Assembly: GCA_035483795.1 (NCBI GenBank)
Contig: DATHPP010000068.1
Coordinates: 1 to 7,277, forward strand
Length of the DNA stretch: 7,277 bases
Origin: DASXMX01 sp035483795
Lineage (GTDB): Bacteria > Planctomycetota > Phycisphaerae > Tepidisphaerales > Tepidisphaeraceae
Direction of reading: 5' to 3'
Each line of letters begins with the position of its first letter. The first letter of the stretch is position 1. Of the stretch, positions 1-5,582 are shown piece by piece. The notes beneath the pieces are model-generated. The model saw only the letters and a list, made by a program, of their open reading frames with translations, was not told the DNA's origin and searched no databases. The position numbers and the translations under genes are program-made.

Positions 1-508
1 ATGGGGCCGGATTCTGCGGGTCCTGGTTGGTGCCGGCCGTGTACTGCAGTACCGAAAACCCGTCGCTGCCACCCGTCGCCGACGGGCAGAGGTACCCCGG
101 TATTTTGGTCTGGACGATCGTCGCATTTTCTGTCGCCCAGCACGGAAGGTTGAGATTCAATTTCTTGTAGAGATTGCCCTGTTCGATGTAGGGCAGGATC
201 AAGGCGCCCCACCCCCATCCGGACAGGCCGTTATAGCCCCCGTCGGGGTAGCTGACGCCGTAAGAGACGCCGGACTGCGTGCCGGATCCTTGAATGTACG
301 CGGGCGGAAAGCAGAGATGGCTGTCCACGTAGTTATGAAAAGCCAGACCGATCTCCTTGAGGTTGTTGACACACTGGGTGCGACGCGCGGATTCGCGGGC
401 GGCCTGCACCGCGGGCAACAGTAGCGACATCAGAATTGAGACGATTGCAATCACGACAAGGAGCTCAATCAGCGTGAAGGCGCGTCGGGCGCAATGGGAC
501 TTATTCAT
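1..508 (-). CDS. DUF1559 pseudopilin-like protein (partial; N-terminal 169 residues)
   Basis: The reading frame starts at an ATG at 508 and stays open to the left edge, so the C-terminal part is missing. Residues 8-30 read RRAFTLIELLVVIAIVSILMSLL, a type IV pilin/pseudopilin prepilin signal. Cleavage is expected between Ala10 and Phe11 (Ala replaces the usual Gly), and Glu15 is the conserved +5 glutamate. LLPAVQAARESARRTQCVNNLKEIGLAFHNY follows, the hallmark start of the DUF1559 family, which planctomycetes carry in tens to hundreds of copies. Later aromatic/Gly-rich segments (GWGWGALILPYIEQGNLY near 97-114, PGYLCPS near 137-143) also fit. A purine-rich AGAGAGGCGAG lies about 6-16 bases before the ATG. 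By family knowledge the protein is inner-membrane anchored or exported by a pilin/type II-like route; its function is not established. The C-terminal H-X9-DG motif of the family would lie outside the window. Confidence 0.93.
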   Translation of the reverse strand, partial: MNKSHCARRAFTLIELLVVIAIVSILMSLLLPAVQAARESARRTQCVNNLKEIGLAFHNYVDSHLCFPPAYIQGSGTQSGVSYGVSYPDGGYNGLSGWGWGALILPYIEQGNLYKKLNLNLPCWATENATIVQTKIPGYLCPSATGGSDGFSVLQYTAGTNQDPQNPAP

Positions 509-545
509 GTTTACTCGCCTCTCTCTGGGAATTCTTATGCGGAAA

Positions 546-630
546 ATCGGCAGAGAAAGTCGCCGATAGATCGTCGATTGCGTCCTCTCTTGCGATCCGT
601 TCACGCAAGGTTTGCCGGATCGTTCAAGAG
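546..630. promoter_or_regulatory. Two consecutive stem-loops upstream of the DUF1559 gene
   Basis: The 263-base gap between the DUF1559 start and the next gene holds two inverted repeats. The inner one pairs ATCGGC (546-551) with GCCGAT (562-567) over a 10-base loop. The outer one is nested: CTCTTG (587-592) pairs with CAAGAG (625-630), GATCCG (594-599) with CGGATC (616-621), and GCAA (605-608) with TTGC (612-615). They lie 38-122 bases upstream of the ATG at 508, so they could fold in its 5' leader. There is no T-run on either side, which argues against simple intrinsic terminators. A regulatory role is inference only. Confidence 0.4.
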
Positions 631-726
631 GCCCTACACGTATGGGCGCCGTGTGCGGCCGATCTGACCATTCACCCGGCGGAGCAGCAAAAGTCTGGGG
701 ACGCTGCGCCTAGGGATGACTGGCAA

Positions 727-748
727 GCGCCCGGCAGGATCCGGGCGC
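727..748 (-). terminator. GC-rich hairpin after the His/Cys-rich gene
   Basis: A perfect 8-bp inverted repeat, GCGCCCGG (727-734) and CCGGGCGC (741-748), encloses a 6-base loop. It begins about 24 bases beyond the stop of the minus-strand gene ending at 772. The position fits a transcription terminator, but no T-run follows on the minus strand, so it may only stabilise the mRNA end. Confidence 0.4.
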
Positions 749-771
749 GAACGCGGAAATCGGCCGAGCGC

Positions 772-1164
772 TTAGCAAGCGCCGGGAGGGCCACGACAGA
801 GAGAGCACTCGAGTTGAGTGTGGGGCGCGAGGGCGGGCGGCAGGACCTCCAACTGGCAAACGGTCTCGAGCCGGTCGACAGGGAGAACCACGGCCGCCGG
901 CATCGCCTTCGCGGCCAGGAAACGGCACGCAAAGCACGAGTCTTCGCAGTTGGTCGGCGAGGAGTGCCCGTCGTGGCGAGCCGACTCATCGCAGGCATCG
1001 GCGCAGTCACCATGCTCCGTAGGGAACGCGCCGTCGTCGCACGACAGCTCGTTGTGACAGCAATGCCCCGCAGCCGAATGATCGTGCAGCGCATGGATCG
1101 CCGTCGTGGCCAGCAAATAACTGGCAAGCGACAGGACAACGAGAATCCGCTGTGAGCGAGTCAT
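772..1164 (-). CDS. Small exported His/Cys-rich protein (hypothetical, DUF2946-like layout)
   Basis: A 130-residue protein from the ATG at 1164; a GTG at 1173 would add three residues, and neither start has a clear ribosome-binding site. Residues 1-23 (MTRSQRILVVLSLASYLLATTAI) look like a signal peptide or N-terminal anchor. The rest holds 12 Cys (35, 36, 42, 54, 58, 73, 77, 80, 103, 120, 123, 130) and 9 His. These include HALHDH and GHCCH clusters soon after the signal and a CEDSCFACRFLA segment at about 73-84. The tail ECSLCRGPPGAC, with its RGPP near the end, recalls small exported DUF2946-type proteins often found near heavy-metal efflux genes; I cannot confirm that membership. Metal binding or disulfide formation in the periplasm is inference. 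No efflux gene is in the window; the nearest gene upstream on this strand is a peroxidase. The overlapping frame 672-1139 is an Arg-rich shadow. Confidence 0.72.
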   Translation of the reverse strand: MTRSQRILVVLSLASYLLATTAIHALHDHSAAGHCCHNELSCDDGAFPTEHGDCADACDESARHDGHSSPTNCEDSCFACRFLAAKAMPAAVVLPVDRLETVCQLEVLPPALAPHTQLECSLCRGPPGAC

Positions 1165-1581
1165 CGTCCGCACTTAGGCCGGCGATCAAAAGGGGGCGGC
1201 TGATTTTCCCACGAATGCCGAGGGGCGGTGCTACCTGCAATTGTCACCGCCCCCTCCAACAAAACCCCGATCCTTCCCATTACACAATGGCGCGCTGCAA
1301 ATTGGAAGTGCAAATATCTCTGAGTTACAGCGGTTTTCAGCCACCGTCGACCGATTTGTGGCGACGATCTTGAGTTGGTCGGCGTCGTTGACGACCAATG
1401 TGGTCCCGTTTCTCGTGGTCAGCTAAAAGTGGCAGCGGGCCGCGACGAATGCGTAGGAAGTTCCGTAATCCGATGCGGCGGGCAACGAAGTGCTGTTTGC
1501 CGCTGGCGGCGTCGATAACCGAGCGGATCGAACAGCGAAGAATGTTCTTTTTTCTGTTCCTCCGCGCGGCTACCGCCGTCG
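1165..1581. other. Gene-poor gap between the peroxidase and the His/Cys-rich gene
   Basis: 417 bases with no supportable gene. On the minus strand one frame is open from 1569 down to 1234 apart from a single TAG at 1423-1425: 48 codons before it and 63 after. It has no ATG start. Parts read like protein (for example TTLVVNDADQLKIVATNRST) with mostly G/C-ending codons, so this could be a decayed gene remnant. The opposite-strand frame 1398-1985 is mostly antisense to the peroxidase gene and is not credible. A strong hairpin lies at 1222-1253. Confidence 0.5.
1222..1253. other. Perfect 9-bp GC-rich stem-loop
   Basis: GGGGCGGTG (1222-1230) pairs perfectly with CACCGCCCC (1245-1253) over a 14-base loop. 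It lies about 58 bases upstream of the minus-strand His/Cys-rich gene start and about 330 bases past the peroxidase stop. It could be a leader structure of the former. No T-run flanks it on either strand, so an intrinsic terminator is unlikely. Confidence 0.4.
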
Positions 1582-2157
1582 TTACTTCTTCAATTCAGCC
1601 TCGATGGCCTCGACGACCTGCGGGCTCTCCGGCTTCACGCCGCTGCGATAACGAGCCACCACTTTGCCGTCTTTGCCGACGAGGAATTTCTCGAAGTTCC
1701 ATTTCACGTCGCCCGGATCGGTCGGCGTGGCTTCGCGCGAGGTCAGCCACTTGTAAATCGGCGTCTGGTGCGGCCCCTTCACGTCGATCTTCTCGAACAG
1801 ATCGAACTTCACGTTGTACTTTTCCGTGCAGAATTCGCGAATCTGCTGCGGGTCACCCGGCTCCTGGCGGAGGAACTGGTTGCACGGGAAGCCCATCACC
1901 ACGAGCCCCTCTTTGCCGAATTTCTCGTGCAGCTGCTCGAGGCCCTTGTATTGCGGCGTGTAACCGCAGCGGCTGGCCACGTTGACGATCAACAGCACTT
2001 TGCCTTTGTACTGCGACAGGTCGACGTCTTTGCCTTCGAGCGACTTGGCTTTGAATTGCAGCACGGGAGGCACATCCTTCGACTTGGTTTCCGCGGCGGA
2101 CAGCGTCGCCTGCGTCAGGTAGGTCAAACCGATCACGATCGCGCACAGCCGAGCCAT
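1582..2157 (-). CDS. Exported glutathione peroxidase family protein (Cys-type)
   Basis: A 191-residue thiol peroxidase of the glutathione peroxidase fold. By family knowledge it reduces H2O2 or organic hydroperoxides, most likely with thioredoxin as donor. Residues 1-22 (MARLCAIVIGLTYLTQATLSAA) look like a Sec signal peptide, pointing to the periplasm; the remaining length is typical of bacterial family members. The peroxidatic Cys64 lies in NVASRCGYTPQYKGL. FPCNQF (91-96) supplies Gln94 and WNFEKFLV supplies Trp153 and Asn154, completing the Cys-Gln-Trp-Asn tetrad. Cys110 in REFCTEKY sits where the resolving Cys of thioredoxin-dependent members is found. The start is supported by AGAGGAG 6 bases before the ATG. 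It is divergent from mogA, about 210 bases apart. The fold and catalytic residues are clear; the electron donor and location are inferred. Confidence 0.95.
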   Translation of the reverse strand: MARLCAIVIGLTYLTQATLSAAETKSKDVPPVLQFKAKSLEGKDVDLSQYKGKVLLIVNVASRCGYTPQYKGLEQLHEKFGKEGLVVMGFPCNQFLRQEPGDPQQIREFCTEKYNVKFDLFEKIDVKGPHQTPIYKWLTSREATPTDPGDVKWNFEKFLVGKDGKVVARYRSGVKPESPQVVEAIEAELKK

Positions 2158-2180
2158 TATTCGCTCCTCTAAACCGGGAC

Positions 2181-2207
2181 ATTATTTGCCATTTGCACGG
2201 GTTTCAA
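2181..2207 (-). promoter_or_regulatory. Possible sigma-70-like promoter for the peroxidase gene
   Basis: Read on the minus strand, TTGAAA (2202-2207) is followed after 15 bases by AATAAT (2181-2186), each one mismatch from the -35 and -10 consensus. The spacing is shorter than ideal. Transcription would begin near 2174, just before the AGAGGAG ribosome-binding site at 2164-2170. Planctomycete promoters are poorly defined, so this is tentative. Confidence 0.3.
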
Positions 2208-2367
2208 TGTACACCAAAAGAGGCTGGAAACAAACGAACCGCAGGGCAACCGGCGTCCAAACCGTGTCGAATTCGACGCCGACCTGCTACACCTGACGGG
2301 ACCGGCCGAGCGGCCCACATCGCTCCGGTTTTCGCCCGCGCTCCGACCGCTCTAGAAGGTCTTCCCG

Positions 2368-2913
2368 ATGGCAGATTCTCCCGAAGAGCCCGCAAAAATC
2401 GGCGTGGTGACCGTCTCCGACCGTGCCAGCAGCGGCGAGTATGAGGATCGCGGCGGCCCGGCCATCCGCGAGTATCTCAAGGGCATTCTGACCTCGCCTT
2501 GGACCGCCATCGTGCGGGTGATCCCCGACGAGCGGCCGAGGATCAAGGCGACCCTCAGACAACTTTGCGACTCCGAGGGTTGCTGCCTGGTCGTCACCAC
2601 CGGCGGCACCGGCCCGGCCCTCCGCGACGTCACCCCCGAGGCGACGGAGGCCGTCTGCTCGAAAATGATGCCCGGCTTCGGCGAGTTGATGCGCAAAGTC
2701 TCGCTCGAAAAAGTCCCCACTGCGATCCTCTCCCGTCAAACGGCCGGCATCCGCGGCGGCACGCTGATCCTCAACCTCCCCGGCCAACCCGGCGCCATCG
2801 CCGAGTGCCTGGACGCGGTTTTCCCGGCGATCCCGTATTGCATCGACCTCCTAAACGGCCCGTACCTGACGACCGACGAATCCAAACTCATCGCCTTCCG
2901 TCCGAAGAAGTGA
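2368..2913 (+). CDS. mogA: Molybdopterin adenylyltransferase (MogA/MoaB-type)
   Basis: A 181-residue cytosolic enzyme of the MogA/MoaB/CinA fold. By family knowledge it adenylylates molybdopterin with ATP, activating it for molybdate insertion during molybdenum cofactor synthesis. The fold is complete: the first strand KIGVVTVSDRASSGEYEDRGGP (10-31), the nucleotide/pterin-binding TTGGTGPALRDVTPEAT (77-93), GFGELMRKVS (103-112), SRQTAGIRGGTLILNLPGQPGAI (122-144) and a C-terminal region ending PYLTTDE. Length is close to E. coli MogA (195 aa). The ATG at 2368 is preceded by AGAAGG at 2354-2359, a well-placed Shine-Dalgarno, and the frame begins MADSPEEPAK before the first strand. No other cofactor genes lie in the window. 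Some bacterial homologues are named MoaB, so the mogA/moaB naming is the main uncertainty. Confidence 0.92.
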   Translation: MADSPEEPAKIGVVTVSDRASSGEYEDRGGPAIREYLKGILTSPWTAIVRVIPDERPRIKATLRQLCDSEGCCLVVTTGGTGPALRDVTPEATEAVCSKMMPGFGELMRKVSLEKVPTAILSRQTAGIRGGTLILNLPGQPGAIAECLDAVFPAIPYCIDLLNGPYLTTDESKLIAFRPKK

Positions 2914-2934
2914 GTTTCCCTCGCCAGGGGAAAC
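2914..2934 (+). terminator. Hairpin directly after the mogA stop codon
   Basis: GTTTCCC (2914-2920) pairs perfectly with GGGAAAC (2928-2934) over a 7-base loop, starting on the base after the mogA TGA. The sequence after it (CGTGGGGC) is not T-rich, so it may act as a partial terminator or an mRNA-stabilising end rather than a full intrinsic terminator. It lies between mogA and the hydrolase gene. Confidence 0.4.
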
Positions 2935-2963
2935 CGTGGGGCAGTCGGCGAATCGGTGGTTTT

Positions 2964-3893
2964 ATGCAGGCTTCCCCATTCCAACTTGAAACGCCGGATG
3001 GTGTTTCCCTCTTCGTCTATCGCTGGCTGCCCGAGCAGCCGCCGAAGGCCGTGGTGCAGATCGCACACGGTTGGGCCGAGCACGCCGGCCGATACGCGCG
3101 GCTGGCCGAGGCCCTGTGCCGGGCTGGCTACGCCGTCTACGCCGACGATCACCGGGGACACGGTCGTACGGCGAAGACACCTTCCAACCTGGGCTTTTTC
3201 GCCGAGAACGATGGATGGAATCGGTGCGTCCAGGACTTGTGGCAGCTCAACCAGCGGATTCGCGCGGACGGTCCAAACACGCCCGTCGTGATCTTTGGCC
3301 ATTCGCTCGGATCGTTCATGGTCCAGCAATTTCTCGGCGACCATGGCGACGCGGTTGTCGCAGCGGTGCTTTCCGGAACGAACGGCCGGCCGCCCGCGAC
3401 CGCGGGGTTGGGACGAAACATCGCGAAGCTCGAGCGGCTGCGGGTCGGTCCGCACGGCAAGAGCCGACTGCTGCAGTCGCTCTTCTTTGGAGCCTTCAAC
3501 AAGCCGTTCGAGCCGGCGCGGACACCATTCGACTGGCTCTCACGCGATCCCGCCGAGGTCGACAAGTACGTGGCGGATCCGCTGTGCGGCTTCGACTCCC
3601 AAGTGCAACTCTTCCTTGACATTCTCGGCGGCCTCGCCGAAATGTCCGATCTGGCACGGCAGGCCCGCATCCCCAAATCGCTGCCGATCTACATTTTCCG
3701 TGGCAGCCGTGACCCTGTGGGCGGCAACATCGACCAATTGCTGAACGCCTATCGTGCAGCCGGTCTGCAGCACGTCACCTATAAGGTCTATCCTGACGCA
3801 CGACACGAGACGCTGAACGAAATCAACCGCGACGAAGTGACACAAGACTTGATCGCCTGGCTCGACGGCGCGATCGCCTCCCGAGCGGCGTGA
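2964..3893 (+). CDS. Alpha/beta hydrolase, monoglyceride lipase-like (serine aminopeptidase S33 / Hydrolase_4 type)
   Basis: A 309-residue alpha/beta hydrolase, probably a cytosolic esterase or lysophospholipase/monoacylglycerol lipase-type enzyme; the substrate is not known. Visible features in order: the strand ETPDGVSLFVYRW (9-21); IAHGWAEHAGRY (33-44), where the His-Gly segment helps form the oxyanion hole; DHRGHGRT (62-69), a family signature; the nucleophile elbow GHSLG with Ser114; then Asp250 in RGSRDPVG and His281 in DARHETLNE, completing a Ser-Asp-His triad. There is no signal peptide. The frame is open well upstream (to 2499), but that part overlaps mogA in another frame and is Arg/Pro-rich; homology begins at the ATG at 2964, preceded by a weak GGTGG. 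It lies 50 bases after mogA on the same strand, with a hairpin between, so co-transcription is possible but unproven. Confidence 0.93.
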   Translation: MQASPFQLETPDGVSLFVYRWLPEQPPKAVVQIAHGWAEHAGRYARLAEALCRAGYAVYADDHRGHGRTAKTPSNLGFFAENDGWNRCVQDLWQLNQRIRADGPNTPVVIFGHSLGSFMVQQFLGDHGDAVVAAVLSGTNGRPPATAGLGRNIAKLERLRVGPHGKSRLLQSLFFGAFNKPFEPARTPFDWLSRDPAEVDKYVADPLCGFDSQVQLFLDILGGLAEMSDLARQARIPKSLPIYIFRGSRDPVGGNIDQLLNAYRAAGLQHVTYKVYPDARHETLNEINRDEVTQDLIAWLDGAIASRAA

Positions 3894-3940
3894 CGAGCCC
3901 GGGACGATCGACGATCTCTCCCCGTTCACACGGGGGCTCG
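3894..3940 (+). terminator. Nested hairpin after the alpha/beta hydrolase gene
   Basis: CGAGCCC (3894-3900), beginning right after the stop codon, pairs with GGGCTCG (3934-3940). An inner hairpin, CCCCG (3920-3924) with CGGGG (3931-3935), competes for overlapping bases. The place fits transcription termination, but there is no T-run, so this is a weak call. Confidence 0.35.
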
Positions 3941-3994
3941 GGTGGATTCAATCCCGTCCCAGTCCGTCCCGTCTAAAAGTGTCCCGCCCCGGCT

Positions 3995-4055
3995 TGGTGG
4001 GGATCTTTCGCCCCCCTTAGTGAAAACGGATCCCCACCACCAGCAGGGATCCTTT
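3995..4055 (+). repeat. GGGGATC hairpin repeat, left copy
   Basis: TGGTGGGGATC (3995-4005) pairs perfectly over 11 bases with GATCCCCACCA (4029-4039), enclosing a 23-base loop that contains TTTC and GAAA capable of pairing further. A second GGGATCCTTTTC follows at about 4045-4056. The whole pattern (GGGGATCTTTC, C-run, GATCCCCACC, GGGATC-TTTTC) recurs at 4569-4620. Confidence 0.65.
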
Positions 4056-4311
4056 TCTCGTCCCATGGCGGTGGGTCACCTAACTCGGGTAGGCCAACTA
4101 CCTGTTGAAGCAAAGTGTCCCGACCCACCGACCCACCGGCCAATCTCTTTCCGCCTCCGTCCCGTTCTTCTCGGACGCCTGTCCAGGGTCAGCAGTGCCA
4201 GGCGTGAGGGGCAAATTCACCGGGATACTCTCGATGAAACATCGTGTCCCGTCCCACCCGTCCCGCTCGCGCCCCGTCCCGGATTCGGGCTCGTCCCGAT
4301 TCAAACAACCT

Positions 4312-4331
4312 GCGCGGCTTCCTAGCCGCGC
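4312..4331. repeat. Perfect GC-rich hairpin inside the repeat cluster
   Basis: GCGCGGCT (4312-4319) pairs with AGCCGCGC (4324-4331) around a TCCT tetraloop. It lies between the two best GTGTCCC units, resembles a REP-type hairpin, and could also terminate transcription. No T-run follows on either strand. Confidence 0.5.
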
Positions 4332-4568
4332 GCCAGATAGAGCCGGCCCGACGAGGGTCGAATCCCGTCCCGGTCCCGTCCTCGCCCGTCATTCGAGTGA
4401 GGGGCGGTTTCCTCGAGCCTTTCTCGATGAAACAAAGTGTCCCGTCCCAGTCCCGCCGCTGTCTTTCCCCCTCGTCCGCCCGCTTCGGAGAGGGAGGGCC
4501 GATCTTCGTGTCCCGTCCCAATGCCGGTCGCATCGACAACAACTTACCCGGAGGATTCCGGCGGGCGA

Positions 4569-4620
4569 GGGGATCTTTCCCCCTCTTGAGAGAGATCCCC
4601 ACCCGGCGGGGATCTTTTCC
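4569..4620 (+). repeat. GGGGATC hairpin repeat, right copy
   Basis: GGGGATC (4569-4575) pairs with GATCCCC (4594-4600) and alternatively lies next to a further GGGGATC at 4608-4614. The sequence aligns with the left copy at 3999-4055: both read GGGGATCTTTC, C-rich run, GATCCCCACC, then GGGATC and a TTTTC. The two copies are in direct orientation about 570 bases apart and bracket most of the GTGTCCC repeats. Confidence 0.65.
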
Positions 4621-4831
4621 GGGGCGCGCCGGCCCCTAAGCCCAGAGCGCACGGTGACTGTCAACCGGCGCGAAATCGCCAGCTCTTTCGACAAGGCGGC
4701 GCGATGGCATCCGTGCGCAGGACGGTGCACTCAAGCTCCGCGCCGCGCGCAGAGGAATCGTCACGAAAAGAGTCGCTCTGTTCATCCTGCCACAGGCGGC
4801 CAATTCGCCCAAGATCAGTTTTCTACGTTTC

Positions 4832-4853
4832 CGCCGCATGGCCGAATGCGGTG
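4832..4853 (-). terminator. Hairpin directly after the pentapeptide gene
   Basis: CCGCAT (4834-4839) pairs with ATGCGG (4846-4851) over a 6-base loop, extendable to 8 bp with one G-T pair. It abuts the minus-strand stop codon at 4854-4856. There is no T-run after it on the minus strand, so terminator function is tentative. Confidence 0.35.
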
Positions 4854-5303
4854 TCAGTTGGATTCAGAGAGATCCGAGTTCCGGGGAGCAGGGTGAAAAT
4901 CGGCGCCCGTTGGAAATCCCATTCCGTCGTGGATCGTACATCCGTACCAGCCGGCGCCCTCAAAGCTCGCTCCGGTGAGCTTTGCTCCCGTGAATGTGGC
5001 TCCGTCCACAGCGGCTTCCCGAAACGATGCACCGCCGAGATCCGCATCCGCAAAGTTGGCACACTTTACATTCGAGCCGTTGAAACGAACGCGCCGAAGG
5101 TCGGCGTTGCGGAAATCGGCATCGAACAACCACGCCCCATCGAGCATGGCGTCGACCAGCACGGCGCCACGAAAGCATGCGCAGTCCTCGATCTCAGCGC
5201 CGCAAAAGTATCGCTCGCCAACCGCGTATCGCCTCAGCAATTCCTCGGCAGTGGTTGGCGGCGCATAGCTCGACGGCGACTGCGATGGCTTGCCGCTTTC
5301 CAT
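4854..5303 (-). CDS. Pentapeptide-repeat protein
   Basis: A 149-residue protein whose central part, about residues 31-125, is built of pentapeptide repeats with the A(D/N)(L/F)xx pattern: GAVLV, DAMLD, GAWLF, DADFR, NADLR, RVRFN, CANFA, DADLG, GASFR, GATFT, GAKLT, GASFE. By family knowledge this folds as a right-handed quadrilateral beta-helix. Functions in the family range from DNA-gyrase protection to scaffolding, so none is assigned. The N-terminus (to about 20) is Ser/Pro-rich, followed by ELLRRYAVGERYF leading into the helix. There is no signal peptide or membrane segment, so it is probably cytosolic. The ATG at 5303 has no clear Shine-Dalgarno, but the frame has no better alternative. 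The opposite-strand frame 4704-5435 is its antisense shadow. The truncated surE fragment lies 63 bases upstream on the same strand. Confidence 0.85.
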   Translation of the reverse strand: MESGKPSQSPSSYAPPTTAEELLRRYAVGERYFCGAEIEDCACFRGAVLVDAMLDGAWLFDADFRNADLRRVRFNGSNVKCANFADADLGGASFREAAVDGATFTGAKLTGASFEGAGWYGCTIHDGMGFPTGADFHPAPRNSDLSESN

Positions 5304-5318
5304 GCCGCAATTGTACGC

Positions 5319-5336
5319 CCGCCGGAATCTCGGCGG
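5319..5336 (-). terminator. Hairpin between the surE fragment and the pentapeptide gene
   Basis: CCGCCG (5319-5324) pairs perfectly with CGGCGG (5331-5336) over a 6-base loop. It lies 31 bases beyond the surE-fragment stop on the minus strand and may be the original surE terminator. No T-run follows. The second surE tail at 7197 has no such hairpin downstream. Confidence 0.35.
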
Positions 5337-5366
5337 AATGTGGTGTTTGAGCGCCTTAGCCTTTGG

Positions 5367-5582
5367 CTACTCCACGCTCCACTCAAACCCCGCAAACCGA
5401 TCCGTCAGTTGCCGATGGGTCATGTCGATGTGTAGCGGGGTGAGGGTGGCGAAGCCTTGGGAGAGTTCGAGTGTGTCGGATTCCGGTTGCATTTCGCCGG
5501 AGGCCATCGGTTCCGAGTCGCCCCAGAAATAGGGGCGGCCGCGGGGGGCTGATGCGTTTTCCATAATCTTGCGGTCGCCCGG
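5367..5582 (-). pseudogene. surE: Truncated surE: C-terminal fragment of 5'/3'-nucleotidase SurE
   Basis: The minus-strand frame encodes roughly the last 70 residues of a SurE phosphatase and ends at TAG (5367-5369). Recognisable parts are APRGRPYFWGDSEP, then SDTLELSQGFATLTPLHIDMTH, matching the SurE C-terminal pattern RGRPYYW...TD...L..GYVSVTPL..DLT; the fragment ends RFAGFEWSVE. SurE proteins are about 250 residues, so the catalytic N-terminal domain with the metal-binding aspartates is absent. The frame is open upstream only to a TGA at 5595-5597, and similarity appears to fade around 5575-5590. An ATG at 5564 could start a 65-residue peptide but has no ribosome-binding site, so I treat it as a pseudogene fragment. 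Its last 26 codons match the second surE tail at 7197-7277 (25 of 26 residues identical). Confidence 0.8.

Larger units (their letters stand above)
3956..4520 (+). repeat. Dispersed GTGTCCC / GTCCC repeat cluster
   Basis: GTGTCCC occurs at 3979, 4115, 4245, 4437 and 4508, most often as AAAGTGTCCC or TCGTGTCCC followed by CGTCCC. The two best copies share a longer unit. GTGAGGGGC at 4205 and at 4397 is followed, exactly 26 bases from its start in both, by CTCGATGAAACA, then GTGTCCCGTCCCA; the two units are offset by 192 bases. I count 18 GTCCC pentamers on the plus strand in about 565 bases and none on the minus strand. Spacings between copies (136, 130, 192, 71) are irregular, so this is not a CRISPR array or a simple tandem repeat. 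Confidence 0.7.
3894..4853. other. 960-base convergent intergenic region
   Basis: The region separates the plus-strand hydrolase and the minus-strand pentapeptide gene, so both transcripts end here. Roughly 3956-4624 is a repeat cluster (separate entries). The remainder, 4625-4853, holds GC-rich sequence with no supportable gene. The long frames through the area (plus 4105-4896, minus 4189-4602, minus 4636-4839) are dominated by Arg, Pro and Ser with no domain-like pattern and run straight through the repeats, as expected for chance open frames in high-GC DNA. Confidence 0.6.

Noticed and set aside
672..1139. 155-residue minus-strand frame overlapping the His/Cys-rich gene
   Set aside because: Arg/Ser-rich shadow in another frame. 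The overlapping 130-residue frame has a signal peptide and patterned Cys/His residues.
1398..1985. 195-residue plus-strand frame
   Set aside because: Most of it is antisense to the peroxidase; composition is Arg/Ser/Cys-rich with no domain pattern.
2499..2963. N-terminal extension of the hydrolase frame (464-residue version)
   Set aside because: The extra 155 residues overlap mogA in another frame, are rich in Arg, Pro and His, and end exactly where the alpha/beta hydrolase homology starts at an internal ATG.
4354..4374. tRNA-like T-arm (GGGTCGAATCCC)
   Set aside because: The loop is one base short of a T-loop and I find no matching acceptor, D or anticodon stems around it. It might be a tRNA-derived scrap inside the repeat cluster.
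3979..4514. CRISPR array
   Set aside because: The shared core is short and copies are irregularly spaced (136, 130, 192, 71 bases). No cas gene is present.
4636..4839. 67-residue minus-strand frame just after the pentapeptide gene
   Set aside because: No Shine-Dalgarno, no recognisable pattern, and its start overlaps a hairpin that follows the pentapeptide stop.
4105..4896. 263-residue plus-strand frame through the repeat cluster
   Set aside because: It is made of translated repeats (Arg, Pro, Ser), has no domain-like segment, and crosses hairpins and repeat units.
4704..5435. 243-residue plus-strand frame
   Set aside because: Antisense to the pentapeptide-repeat gene, whose own five-residue periodicity is clear on the minus strand.
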